Virus record (IMG/VR): IMGVR_UViG_3300034283_000164
Span: 1 to 35,442 of that record
DNA length: 35,442 bases
From: a virus
Reading direction: 5' to 3' (one strand)
The notes beneath the pieces are model-generated. The model ran no database searches and was not told the origin of the DNA. It saw only the letters and a program-made list of their open reading frames with translations. Position 1 is the first letter of the stretch. Each line of letters begins with the position of its first letter. This document shows, piece by piece, positions 23,199-31,293 of the stretch. The position numbers were made by a program, and so were the translations under genes.

Positions 23199-23546
23199 AT
23201 GGCATCAGATTTTAGACCAGGAACGCTTGATATCCAAATGTGGAGAAATGACACTTGGGGTCAGGCATTTACTATAACATCCAATTCATCACCCGTAAAT
23301 CTATCGGGTAGCACAATAACTATCCAAATCCGTAAAGGATGTGGAGGTACTCTTGCATTGACTTTGACTAATGGAAGTGGGATAACTATTGGCGGTGCGG
23401 GTAATAACCAAGTTACAATTAGCAAGTTGATTGATATTGCTAAGGGAAATTATGTGTGGGATATGAATGTCGCATTTAGCGGTGGAGTTGTCAAGACTTA
23501 TTTGACTGGTGATTTTATTGTATATGATGATGTAACAAAACCTTAA
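23199..23546 (+). CDS. BppU N-terminal-like adaptor protein
   Basis: The protein is 115 residues and beta-rich. The pattern is a WGQAFTITSNSSPVNLSGSTITIQIRK start and GNYVWDMN, then a closing GDFIVYDDVTKP. This resembles the N-terminal domain of BppU/DUF2479 baseplate proteins, which attach receptor-binding proteins to the tail. ATG 23199 is preferred; an in-frame ATG at 23142 would overlap the previous gene. It directly precedes the large tail fibre gene, so it likely forms the joint between baseplate and fibre. Confidence 0.6.
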   Translation: MASDFRPGTLDIQMWRNDTWGQAFTITSNSSPVNLSGSTITIQIRKGCGGTLALTLTNGSGITIGGAGNNQVTISKLIDIAKGNYVWDMNVAFSGGVVKTYLTGDFIVYDDVTKP

Positions 23547-23549
23547 AAG

Positions 23550-26500
23550 ATGGGAATTGATGTTAACGCTATTGAGCAGACTGTCGTTGTTACGGCAGTA
23601 GGGGATGAGGTAAATGTAAACATCATTGACCAACCCGTATTGGTCTCCGTTACCGACCAAATAATAGAAGTTGAGGCATCGGGTGCAACTGGTCCGCAAG
23701 GTCCTGCTGGTGCTGGTGTGGCAGTTGGTGGAACAACGGGTCAAGTATTAAGCAAGGCATCCAATACTAATTATGACACAGTTTGGGTAGATGCAGGGGC
23801 AGGAACAGTATATTCCGTAAATGCAAGTGGTAGCACGGGCATAAGCGTAACGGGTGGACCAATTACGAGTACAGGAACTTTGACAATCACCAACACATTA
23901 CCTGACCAAATTGTAGGTCTTACTGGTGCTGGTACTGCGGTCATCACGGGTACTTATCCAAACTTTACCATCACTACAAATGATGAGTTTGATGGAACAG
24001 TTACCTCAATAAATTTAACGGCAGGAACGGGCATCTCTGTAAGCGGTGGACCGGTTACGGGGAGTGGTAGCATAAATGTTGTAAATACTGCACCTGACCA
24101 AGTGGTAAGTTTGACTGGTAGTGGAACTACAACGATAACGGGAACTTATCCCAATTTCACGATAACAAGCAACGATTCAAAGGTAGGAACAGTTACTTCG
24201 GTAGATATGACTGTGCCTACGGGGTTGACTATTTCGGGTAATCCTATAACATCGGCAGGTACTTTGGCACTTGCATTGGCGAGTGGATATTCAATACCTA
24301 CAACGGCAAACCAAGCGAATTGGACTACTGCTTACAATGATTCAATCACATCTGCATCAGTTAGCGGAACAAGCACAAAAACATTAACACTTAACCAACA
24401 AGATGGTGGTACTATTCAAGCATCTTGGTCAGATATAGACACCGGATTAACTTCGGTTGGTCTTTCTATGCCGAGTGCATTTGCGGTCAGCAATTCGCCT
24501 TTAACGAGCAATGGAACACTTGCGGTAACGGGTGCAGGTACATCGGCACAATATGTTCGTGGTGATGGTCAACTTGCCAACTTCCCTACAAATGGAGGAG
24601 GTGGTTCATCGGTTAATTACTACCTAAATGGTAGTGTTTCACAAGGAACATTTGGTGGAGATACTTATTACGAAATGAGTAAAACACCTATCCTTGGTGC
24701 AGGAACTAACTTTACAAGAACAAACGCACAAGGAAATGGATATATCGCATCATTTATAACTGATGCAGGAGACCCATCACTTTTGAACATACCTGGTGGC
24801 AATTGGAACTTAGAGTTCTATTTTCAATCAAGTGCATCGGGTGGTAGTCCTCAGTTTTATGCAGAATTATATAAAGTTGACGCATCAAATGTTTTTACAC
24901 TTGTTGCAAGTGGTTCAACAAACCCTGAAGGGATTACGAATGGCACAACAGTTGATGAATACTACACAAGTATCCCTGTTCCACAAACATTATTGCTTAT
25001 TACTGATAGGTTAGCAATTAGGATTTATGTAATTACAAGTGGTAGAACAATAACACTACACACGGAGAATGGCAACCTTTGCGAGGTTCTTACAACATTC
25101 TCAACCGGATTAAATGCTCTCAATGGTCTAACTGCCCAGGTGCAATACTTTGCAACCGGTACAAGTGGAACTGACTTTGCGATTAGTTCAGCAACCGATA
25201 CGCACACCTTTAACCTACCAATAGCATCTGCGACCAATACCGGTAAGTTAAGCAATAGTGATTGGAATACGTTTACAAATAAGCAAAGTGCGATAACACT
25301 AACAACATTTAACGCAAGTGGTTCTGCTACTTTTGTAAGTTCGGTTCTTAATATACCGACATACACATTGGTTGGTCTTGGTGGCGAACCTGCGATTACT
25401 GCCGGTGCAACTACACAATATTTCAGAGGTGATAAAACTTTTCAAACTTTAGATACCTCGGTTGTACCGGAGAATAGCAATCTTTACTACACCGATACAA
25501 GAGCAAGGAATGCCATCACATTAACCACAACTGGTTCAAGTGGTGCATCCACATATAGCGGAGGATTTTTAAACATTCCGATTTATAGTTTAAGCGGTTT
25601 AGGTGGTGTTCCTACAACAAGGACAATTACCATCAATGGCACTACGCAAGACCTTAGTGCAGATAGGACTTTTACAATACCCGTACACGATGCAGTTACA
25701 ATCGGAACGGCAAACGGGTTAAGTTTAAGTACGCAAGTTCTTTCTCTCGGATTGGCGAGTTCCTCTGCAAATGGTGCATTAAGTTCAACTGATTGGTCAA
25801 CATTTAATGGCAAACAAAACACCATTACCTTAACAACTACGGGAACAAGCGGTGCTGCAACTTTGGTTGGTGCGACTTTGAATATTCCGCAGTATGCTGA
25901 CCAATTTGTAGGAACAGTAACAAGCGTTGCTGCGTTAACTTTAGGAACAACGGGAACTGATTTGAGTTCAACTGTTGCAAACGGAACAACAACACCCGTT
26001 ATAACTTTGAACGTACCAACGGCAAATGCAACCAATAGGGGTGCATTGTCAAGTACGGATTGGACTACCTTTAACAATAAACAAGCAGCACTTAACGGAA
26101 CGGGTTTTGTAAAGATTAGCGGAACTACAATTTCGTATGATAACTCAACCTACTACCTCGCATCAAACCCAAGTGCATATATTGCACTAACTGCCTTAAC
26201 TGCATCATCGCCTTTGTCTTATAATAACACAACGGGTGCGTTCACAATAGCACAAGCGAGTGGTAGTTTGAACGGTTTCCTTTCATCAACTGACTGGACA
26301 ACATTTAACAATAAGCAGAACACAATCACCAACCCAGTCACAGGTACAGGAACAACGAACTACTTGCCTAAGTGGACAAGTGGAACTGCGTTGGGAGATA
26401 GTGCGGTTACTGATGATGGAACAACTGTTACATTGCTTAGTAGAGCATTAAGTGGAAGTAATGCAACTTTTAAAGGAGGTAATGCTGGTAATATAAAAAT

Positions 26501-27770
26501 AGACAATGATGGCAGTAGATATGTTCAATTATTATTTGAAAGAAATACTGCATCAAATAGTGGTGCTGATTTTCTTTTAGATGGAACAAATGGAACTTTT
26601 GGAATTAGAACATTAGCAGCATATCCTCTTACATTTAGCATTTCAGGAGTTGCAGGTACTCCTGTTGAACAAATGCGTCTAACCTCCACAGGGTTGGGCA
26701 TCGGCACGACATCAATTAGTGAAAAGTTGGTTGTTGCTGGTAACATAGCAACAGATGGAAATGCAAATAGATATATAAAATCTACTGGATTTATTTCTAA
26801 TCAGTTGGGGCAACTATCTGATTTTGGTGCAAGTGATGCTGGTTTTTATGTATTAGCAACTGGTGGTTTGCAATTTGTTGGTGGTGGTGCAGATAGATTA
26901 AGATTGACAAGTAATGGCAACCTCGGTCTCGGAGTAGTGCCGAGTGCGTGGAATGATGGTTTTGTAGGATTTGAAATAAAAAATAGTGCTAACAACCTTT
27001 CTGCAAATGGAGGAAGTTATTTTGAAATAAGTCAAAACGCAACTTGGAATAGCGGTTGGAAATATGTAAATACTGCAAAAGCATCAAGGTATGAGCAGGG
27101 ATTGGGTGAGCATTTCTGGTTTACCGCCCCCTCCGGAACTGCAGGTAACGCAATCTCCTTCACCCAAGCGATGACGCTTGATGCGAGTGGGAATTTAATG
27201 GTTGGTGGCACAAGCGTATATGGTGCTACAATAACATCTTATGCAAGTGCAACGAGAAGTGGTGGTATAGGTATAAGAAATAGTGCTGGTACTTTTGCTG
27301 GTTTCTTTGGTACATATGCAGCTGGTAGTGGTAGTGGTTCTACTGATATTTTAGCTGAATCAGCAGGGTTTATGGCATTCACATCTGGTGGTTCCGAACG
27401 CCTCCGCATCACAAGTGGGGGGAATGTATTGGTGAATACTACAAGTAGTGGAGATGCAAAACTTGATATTTATAATGATTCTTCAAATTATGCTGCATTT
27501 TTTAGAGCAAATACACTATACTCAGGTGCTTATAGAATAGTCCGAATGTATGCGAATGGTAATCCTATAATGGACATACAATCAACAAACGGAACAGATT
27601 TAATTTTTGCAAATAATCAAAATGGATTTTTAGCATTTAACACAAATGGTAGCGAAAAAATGCGAATCAAAGCAGATGGTAAAATTAACTTCTCCAGTCT
27701 CCCAACCTCCGCAACAGGACTTTCCGCAGGTGATATTTGGAATGATGGAGGAACTTTAAAAATAGTTTAA
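23550..27770 (+). CDS. Large tail fibre / receptor-binding protein
   Basis: The protein is 1406 residues, the largest in the genome. After a short N-terminal domain comes a collagen-like stretch (GATGPQGPAGAG, 45-56). Three tandem repeats of about 64 residues start GTV and hold a TGISVxGGPxT-type core and GTYPNFTIT (85-245). Four LSxxDWxTFxxKQ repeats follow (about 567-923). The C-terminal third has repeated short motifs: RLTSTG, RLTSNGNLGLG, MTLDASGN, RITSGGNVLV, MRIKADGK. The end is SAGDIWNDGGTLKIV. These are common in Bacteroidetes long fibres; trimeric assembly and host-surface binding are expected. There is no endosialidase-type autoprotease motif. Confidence 0.85.
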   Translation: MGIDVNAIEQTVVVTAVGDEVNVNIIDQPVLVSVTDQIIEVEASGATGPQGPAGAGVAVGGTTGQVLSKASNTNYDTVWVDAGAGTVYSVNASGSTGISVTGGPITSTGTLTITNTLPDQIVGLTGAGTAVITGTYPNFTITTNDEFDGTVTSINLTAGTGISVSGGPVTGSGSINVVNTAPDQVVSLTGSGTTTITGTYPNFTITSNDSKVGTVTSVDMTVPTGLTISGNPITSAGTLALALASGYSIPTTANQANWTTAYNDSITSASVSGTSTKTLTLNQQDGGTIQASWSDIDTGLTSVGLSMPSAFAVSNSPLTSNGTLAVTGAGTSAQYVRGDGQLANFPTNGGGGSSVNYYLNGSVSQGTFGGDTYYEMSKTPILGAGTNFTRTNAQGNGYIASFITDAGDPSLLNIPGGNWNLEFYFQSSASGGSPQFYAELYKVDASNVFTLVASGSTNPEGITNGTTVDEYYTSIPVPQTLLLITDRLAIRIYVITSGRTITLHTENGNLCEVLTTFSTGLNALNGLTAQVQYFATGTSGTDFAISSATDTHTFNLPIASATNTGKLSNSDWNTFTNKQSAITLTTFNASGSATFVSSVLNIPTYTLVGLGGEPAITAGATTQYFRGDKTFQTLDTSVVPENSNLYYTDTRARNAITLTTTGSSGASTYSGGFLNIPIYSLSGLGGVPTTRTITINGTTQDLSADRTFTIPVHDAVTIGTANGLSLSTQVLSLGLASSSANGALSSTDWSTFNGKQNTITLTTTGTSGAATLVGATLNIPQYADQFVGTVTSVAALTLGTTGTDLSSTVANGTTTPVITLNVPTANATNRGALSSTDWTTFNNKQAALNGTGFVKISGTTISYDNSTYYLASNPSAYIALTALTASSPLSYNNTTGAFTIAQASGSLNGFLSSTDWTTFNNKQNTITNPVTGTGTTNYLPKWTSGTALGDSAVTDDGTTVTLLSRALSGSNATFKGGNAGNIKIDNDGSRYVQLLFERNTASNSGADFLLDGTNGTFGIRTLAAYPLTFSISGVAGTPVEQMRLTSTGLGIGTTSISEKLVVAGNIATDGNANRYIKSTGFISNQLGQLSDFGASDAGFYVLATGGLQFVGGGADRLRLTSNGNLGLGVVPSAWNDGFVGFEIKNSANNLSANGGSYFEISQNATWNSGWKYVNTAKASRYEQGLGEHFWFTAPSGTAGNAISFTQAMTLDASGNLMVGGTSVYGATITSYASATRSGGIGIRNSAGTFAGFFGTYAAGSGSGSTDILAESAGFMAFTSGGSERLRITSGGNVLVNTTSSGDAKLDIYNDSSNYAAFFRANTLYSGAYRIVRMYANGNPIMDIQSTNGTDLIFANNQNGFLAFNTNGSEKMRIKADGKINFSSLPTSATGLSAGDIWNDGGTLKIV
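23802..24284 (+). repeat. Three protein repeats of 64 residues in the fibre
   Basis: The units begin at 23802 (fibre residue 85), 23994 (residue 149) and 24186 (residue 213), a period of 192 bases. Each runs GTV...S.., GI/L-S-V/I-x-G-G/N-P-I/V-T, ending in GTYPNFTIT in the first two. The third is truncated or diverged. Protein repeats are clearer than DNA repeats, so they are old or have been recoded. Confidence 0.8.
25248..26318 (+). repeat. Four LSxxDW...NKQ repeats in the fibre
   Basis: Matches to LS(S/N)(T/S)DW(T/S/N)TF(N/T)(N/G)KQ lie at 25248-25286, 25779-25817, 26046-26084 and 26280-26318. They are separated by 531, 267 and 234 bases, so they mark boundaries of larger, unequal shaft segments. 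Copies three and four are identical in protein but differ in DNA. Confidence 0.8.
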
Positions 27771-27783
27771 AACAAAATATAAT

Positions 27784-28125
27784 ATGACAACGTACAAATG
27801 GATTATTTCGCAAATGAATGAGTACCCAACTACTGCTGACAACCTTACCGATGTTGTGTTCACCGTACATTGGAGGAGACAAGCAGAGCAAGTTGATGGT
27901 GATAAGACTTGGTTCGCTGAAACCTATGGTGCTCAGAGCGTACCTCCTCCTGCTCCCGACAATTTCACCCCATATGCTGACCTAACTCAAGCAATCGTTG
28001 AGGGATGGTTGGAAAGTGGACTTGATGTGGCGGTAATTGATGCATCACTTGACGTGCAAATTGAGAACCAAAAGAACCCAAAAGAAGTAACCCTTCCTTT
28101 GCCTTGGTTGACAAATAATATATAA
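27784..28125 (+). CDS. Small phage protein after the fibre (DUF7936-like)
   Basis: The protein is 113 residues. The start TYKWIISQMNEYPTTADNLTDVVFTVHWRRQA and the C-terminal YADLTQAIVEGWLESGL and ending PLPW match a small conserved family I recall downstream of fibre genes in marine and Bacteroidetes phages. That recall is not checked. Function is unknown; it may be a virion accessory or fibre-associated protein. The promoter for the lysis genes overlaps its 3' end. Confidence 0.6.
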   Translation: MTTYKWIISQMNEYPTTADNLTDVVFTVHWRRQAEQVDGDKTWFAETYGAQSVPPPAPDNFTPYADLTQAIVEGWLESGLDVAVIDASLDVQIENQKNPKEVTLPLPWLTNNI

Positions 28126-28130
28126 ATTTG
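28098..28130 (+). promoter_or_regulatory. Promoter candidate for the lysis module
   Basis: TAAATTTG at 28123-28130 is a perfect TAnnTTTG -7 element, identical to that of the early promoter at 31665-31672. A TTTG lies at 28098-28101, 21 bases upstream; another TTG lies at 28104-28106. Transcription would start near 28136, ten bases before the first lysis-region ATG. Confidence 0.5.
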
Positions 28131-28145
28131 TAAAAATTAAATACT

Positions 28146-28277
28146 ATGACACTAATTGAACTGAAAGCAGCAGCTTACGATTTATTGGCAAATTTGGAAC
28201 ACTTGCAAAAGCAACTTCAAGAGGTTAACCAAAAGATTGCAGAAGAACTCCAAAAAGAGAAAGCAGAAAATGGATAG
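28146..28277 (+). CDS. 43-aa coiled-coil microprotein
   Basis: The gene encodes 43 residues that are almost entirely one amphipathic helix (LKAAAYDLLANLEHLQKQ..., then NQKIAEELQKEKAEN). Leu/Ile spacing suggests a coiled coil. It is first after the lysis promoter and overlaps the next ATG by 8 bases. Similar tiny helical proteins precede holins in Bacteroidetes phages. A regulatory or chaperone role in lysis timing is possible, but nothing shows it. Confidence 0.6.
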   Translation: MTLIELKAAAYDLLANLEHLQKQLQEVNQKIAEELQKEKAENG

Positions 28278-28431
28278 CAAATCTATTGGAATGTGTGTAG
28301 CAACCATACTGATTAAGGTTTGGGCAGATATTGCCCTCTCCGAGGTCGGTGTGGTTGTTGCTATTTTAGCAGGACTTACGACAATAGTCTACAACGTGGT
28401 TAGGCTTTACAAGGAGTTAAAGACCAAATGA
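28270..28431 (+). CDS. Small holin-like membrane protein
   Basis: The protein is 53 residues. Two hydrophobic segments (about 5-22 and 27-44) are followed by a short basic tail (RLYKELKTK), the layout of a class II small holin. It is ATG-overlapped by the preceding microprotein and is ATGA-coupled to the PAS-domain gene. A holin would form inner-membrane lesions that release the endolysin. The alternative is that the neighbouring 72-residue protein or the PAS-fused protein is the true holin. Confidence 0.55.
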   Translation: MDSKSIGMCVATILIKVWADIALSEVGVVVAILAGLTTIVYNVVRLYKELKTK

Positions 28432-29168
28432 AAAACCTATCCAAAGAAGAACTATTAAGTAGGCTTGAAGCAATTAATCGTTCTAATGCCATTATCTACT
28501 TTGACTTGGAAGGCTACATCTTGGGGATGAACTCCATGTTTTTATTGGCAATGGGATACCAAGAGGAGGACCATAAGCAACTAATTGGAAAGCATCATAG
28601 TATTTTTGTAAGTTACGAGTATTCCAAATCTGATGAGTATAAAAAGTTTTGGGAAACGCTAAGAAGCGGAAAGTTCTTTGAGGGTGAGTTTGAAAGGAAA
28701 AAAATGGATGGTGCACCTATATTTTTACAGGCAACCTACAATCCTATCTTTGATGAAAACAATGTCATCACTAAGGTGATGAAGATAGCGACTGACATAA
28801 CAGAAACAGTCAATTATAAGAACAAGATAGATGCTCTTTCTAAAGACCTGCAACTTGAGTTAGATAAGTCGCAACAACTAAAAAACGCCATTGAGATAGA
28901 GAAGAACGCTGCATTGAATGACTTGGACATACTGATGAAGAAGTCACAATCCGAATTGATTAAAACAATCGTTGTGGTTGCATTGGTGGTAATTGTAGGT
29001 GTTGGTTTGGTTACGACTGTGATGTATTGGATGGCAATGGTAACGGGTAAGGATACGCAAATAATTGGTTCTACCTGGTCAAATATGTTTAGTGTATTAT
29101 TGACAAATGCATTCTCAATAGTAGGTACAATCATGGGTATTAAATATGCAACACAAGACAAAAAATAA
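28428..29168 (+). CDS. PAS-domain protein with coiled coil and two C-terminal membrane helices
   Basis: The protein is 246 residues. Residues about 15-125 form a PAS domain very like those of Aer/BdlA-type chemoreceptors: LEGYILGMNSMFLLAMGY, GKHHSIFV, SDEYKKFWETLRSGKFFEGEF, FLQATYNPIFDENN, MKIATDIT. A coiled coil follows (128-175). Two membrane helices come next (177-205 and about 216-236), joined by a short polar loop, with a basic end. There is no kinase, output or methyl-accepting domain. It lies between two small membrane proteins in the lysis module. The fusion suggests a sensor-controlled membrane protein, possibly a holin or antiholin. PAS cofactor (heme, flavin or none) cannot be judged from sequence. 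Confidence 0.8.
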   Translation: MKNLSKEELLSRLEAINRSNAIIYFDLEGYILGMNSMFLLAMGYQEEDHKQLIGKHHSIFVSYEYSKSDEYKKFWETLRSGKFFEGEFERKKMDGAPIFLQATYNPIFDENNVITKVMKIATDITETVNYKNKIDALSKDLQLELDKSQQLKNAIEIEKNAALNDLDILMKKSQSELIKTIVVVALVVIVGVGLVTTVMYWMAMVTGKDTQIIGSTWSNMFSVLLTNAFSIVGTIMGIKYATQDKK

Positions 29169-29171
29169 AAT

Positions 29172-29390
29172 ATGAAACAATTTTTTTGTGAGGAAAATGG
29201 CAGGTTATCAATGAAAAGGTTATGCGGATTTATCTGTGTGATTATCATTTGCGTAACTATGTACCACAATTCATTTCATGAAACGGAACCAAGCGAGGCA
29301 TTGGTTTACTCTGTTTCTGCTCTTGCCTTTGGTTGCCTTGGTTTGACTTCAGCAGAGAAAATATTTAAGAAAGATGAAAATAAAGATTGA
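29172..29390 (+). CDS. Holin-like two-helix membrane protein
   Basis: The protein is 72 residues. After a polar N terminus come two hydrophobic segments: LCGFICVIIICVTMY (17-31) and ALVYSVSALAFGCLGL (43-58), then a Lys-rich end. I know similar proteins from Bacteroidetes phages, usually between tail genes and endolysin. It is a candidate holin or antiholin together with the 53-residue protein. It starts 3 bases after the PAS gene and overlaps the spanin candidate by 17 bases. Confidence 0.6.
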   Translation: MKQFFCEENGRLSMKRLCGFICVIIICVTMYHNSFHETEPSEALVYSVSALAFGCLGLTSAEKIFKKDENKD

Positions 29391-29865
29391 CCCACTTAAT
29401 GTCTTGCTAATTGCATTGATATTGGTATTTACTATTTTTTGGTTGCTATCTTGTAATCCAGTAAAGCAGGTTTTGCGTGACCAAGAGAAGTTAGAAGAAG
29501 TCGCAAAGGTTGTAGTAAAGGGAGGGTGGTGTGCGAATGATACTACCTTCATCACCACATCAGATACACTTGTTGAGGTTGATACATTGGTGAGGATTGA
29601 TACGCTTACTGATACCTATGTGCTAAATGATACAACCTACATCACCAAGTGGAAAACAAGAGATATTACAAAGTCAATCACCATTCACGATACCATTAAG
29701 TCATTCATTGTTGACAATGCTCGTGTGAGGTTATTACAGGCAGATTCAGCACGTTTAGGAGGTGAGGTAATAGAATGGAAGGCAAAGGCAAAGAAAAGGC
29801 AAATATGGTTGTTTGCAATCGTTGCAATGATATTCGGTGCATTGTACATTAAATCTAAAATATGA
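29374..29865 (+). CDS. One-piece (u-)spanin candidate
   Basis: The protein is 163 residues. The N terminus is a hydrophobic signal (8-22) ending in WLLSC, a lipobox with lipidation cysteine C27, which would anchor it in the outer membrane. The C terminus has a second hydrophobic helix (about 144-159, IWLFAIVAMIFGALYI) with a basic end for the inner membrane. The middle (about 28-140) is Thr/Asp-rich with repeated DTL/DTT and predicted strands. This lipoprotein-plus-C-terminal-helix topology is that of u-spanins such as T1 gp11, which fuse the two membranes in the last step of lysis. It fits a Gram-negative host. Confidence 0.65.
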   Translation: MKIKIDPLNVLLIALILVFTIFWLLSCNPVKQVLRDQEKLEEVAKVVVKGGWCANDTTFITTSDTLVEVDTLVRIDTLTDTYVLNDTTYITKWKTRDITKSITIHDTIKSFIVDNARVRLLQADSARLGGEVIEWKAKAKKRQIWLFAIVAMIFGALYIKSKI

Positions 29866-30329
29866 AACTTAGCGAACACCTTGACCTTTCAGAAGTAACC
29901 CGTAGCGAATCAGCAAAACGTAAAGGAATAAGCAATATGCCAACGGAGGCACACATTGCCAACATTAAGTTATTAGCGGAGAAGATATTTGAACCAATAA
30001 GGAATCATTTTAGATGCCCAATAATTATCTCTTCGGGATATAGAAGCAAGGAGTTAAACGCTGCCATAGGTGGTTCTTTGACATCACAACATTGCCAGGG
30101 CGAAGCGATTGATATTGACATGGATGGTACACCAAATGGAGTAACCAATAGGATGGTTTTTGATTACATTAAAGATAACTTAGAATTTGACCAACTTATC
30201 TACGAGTTCGGAGATTCCAACAATCCTGATTGGGTACACGTTTCTTATGAATCAACTGGTAAACAAAGAAAGCAAATATTGAAGGCAATAAGGGTAAATG
30301 GGAAAACCTCTTATACTAATTATAAATGA
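29862..30329 (+). CDS. Endolysin, M15 zinc peptidase
   Basis: The protein is 155 residues, a single peptidase M15A domain. Likely zinc ligands are H77 and D84 in QHCQGEAIDID (76-86) and H126 in WVHVS. SGYRS (58-62) and LNAAIGGSLTS are conserved around the site. M15 peptidases cut the peptide stems or D-Ala cross-links of peptidoglycan. No signal peptide or binding domain is seen, so release needs a holin. It is ATGA-coupled to the spanin candidate and the next gene. Confidence 0.9.
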   Translation: MKLSEHLDLSEVTRSESAKRKGISNMPTEAHIANIKLLAEKIFEPIRNHFRCPIIISSGYRSKELNAAIGGSLTSQHCQGEAIDIDMDGTPNGVTNRMVFDYIKDNLEFDQLIYEFGDSNNPDWVHVSYESTGKQRKQILKAIRVNGKTSYTNYK

Positions 30330-31291
30330 CAAAAGTTCAAACTTGCGTAGATTATAGGGAAAGGTTCGGATGGGATATGCCGACCTTAAAACTTGCCAGG
30401 ATTATCTACAATGATAATCCTTTGCTTTTTAACTCGGTTGATACAATTCGTGCTACACTAAGAAGCATTGAAGGAAAAGGAGGTAAACGAGTAATTGTTA
30501 GGAAAGTGGTTGATAATAGACCAAAAAATCCTTATAATTTACCACAATCAGATGAGGCGATATACCAACCTTATGAGTTAAAAGCAAAGCGTTTGTTGGT
30601 TCTTTCCGACATACATATCCCTTACCATTCTATTGATGCGTTAACCTGTGCTTTTGATTATGCTAAAGATGAGAAACCCGATGCAATACTTTTGAATGGT
30701 GATACTTTAGATTTCTTTGGATTGAGTAGGTTTGCCAAAGACCCAAAGGCGAGGTCATTTGCACATGAACTAAAGACATTTAAGGAGTTTATGGATGTGC
30801 TGAAAAGTACATTTGATGCCAAGATTTATTTCAAGATTGGCAACCATGAGGAAAGATACTTTCACTTTCTTTGGATGAAGGCACACGAGATTGTCGGAGT
30901 TGAAGAGTTTGAACTTGAAAATATCATCAAGTCAAGGGCAGAAGGGATTGAGATAATCAAGGACAAGAGGATAATGAAAGCAGGTGACTTAAATATAATT
31001 CATGGTCACGAGTTCGGAGGTTCGGTATTCTCACCCGTAAACATTGCCAGGGGATTGTTTTTAAAGGGTAAGGTAAGTGCAATGCAAGGACACAACCATT
31101 CTACCAGTGAACATACGGAATCAAACATGAACGGGGAAATAACAACTACCTGGTCGCTTGGTTGCCTATGTGAATTGCACCCGGCATACCTGCCCATAAA
31201 CAAATGGAATTGGGGTATGGCATTAATTGACATTGATGGTCAGAATTTTGAGGTCAGAAACAAAAGGATATTTAAAGGCAAAGTTCTTTAA
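30326..31291 (+). CDS. Calcineurin-like metallophosphoesterase
   Basis: The protein is 321 residues. The metal-site motifs appear in order: D95-x-H97 in LSDIHIPYH, GD (125-126) in LLNGDTLDFFG, GNHE (172-175), GH (227-228) in IIHGHEFGG and GHNH (255-258). The N-terminal ~85 residues (DYRERFGWDMPTLKLARIIYN) look helical and DNA-binding-like. Phage members act as phosphodiesterases or nucleases, but the substrate here is unknown. It follows the endolysin directly by ATGA overlap, an unusual late position. Confidence 0.85.
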   Translation: MTKVQTCVDYRERFGWDMPTLKLARIIYNDNPLLFNSVDTIRATLRSIEGKGGKRVIVRKVVDNRPKNPYNLPQSDEAIYQPYELKAKRLLVLSDIHIPYHSIDALTCAFDYAKDEKPDAILLNGDTLDFFGLSRFAKDPKARSFAHELKTFKEFMDVLKSTFDAKIYFKIGNHEERYFHFLWMKAHEIVGVEEFELENIIKSRAEGIEIIKDKRIMKAGDLNIIHGHEFGGSVFSPVNIARGLFLKGKVSAMQGHNHSTSEHTESNMNGEITTTWSLGCLCELHPAYLPINKWNWGMALIDIDGQNFEVRNKRIFKGKVL

Positions 31292-31293
31292 CT

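Noticed and set aside
23802-26318. CRISPR-like or diversity-generating retroelement signal in the fibre gene
   Set aside because: The repeats are protein-level with variable DNA and unequal spacing; no reverse transcriptase or template repeat was found.
25025-26746. Several long open frames on the - strand opposite the tail fibre
   Set aside because: They mirror the repetitive, Thr/Ser/Gly-rich fibre codons and have no start context or family; they are shadows.
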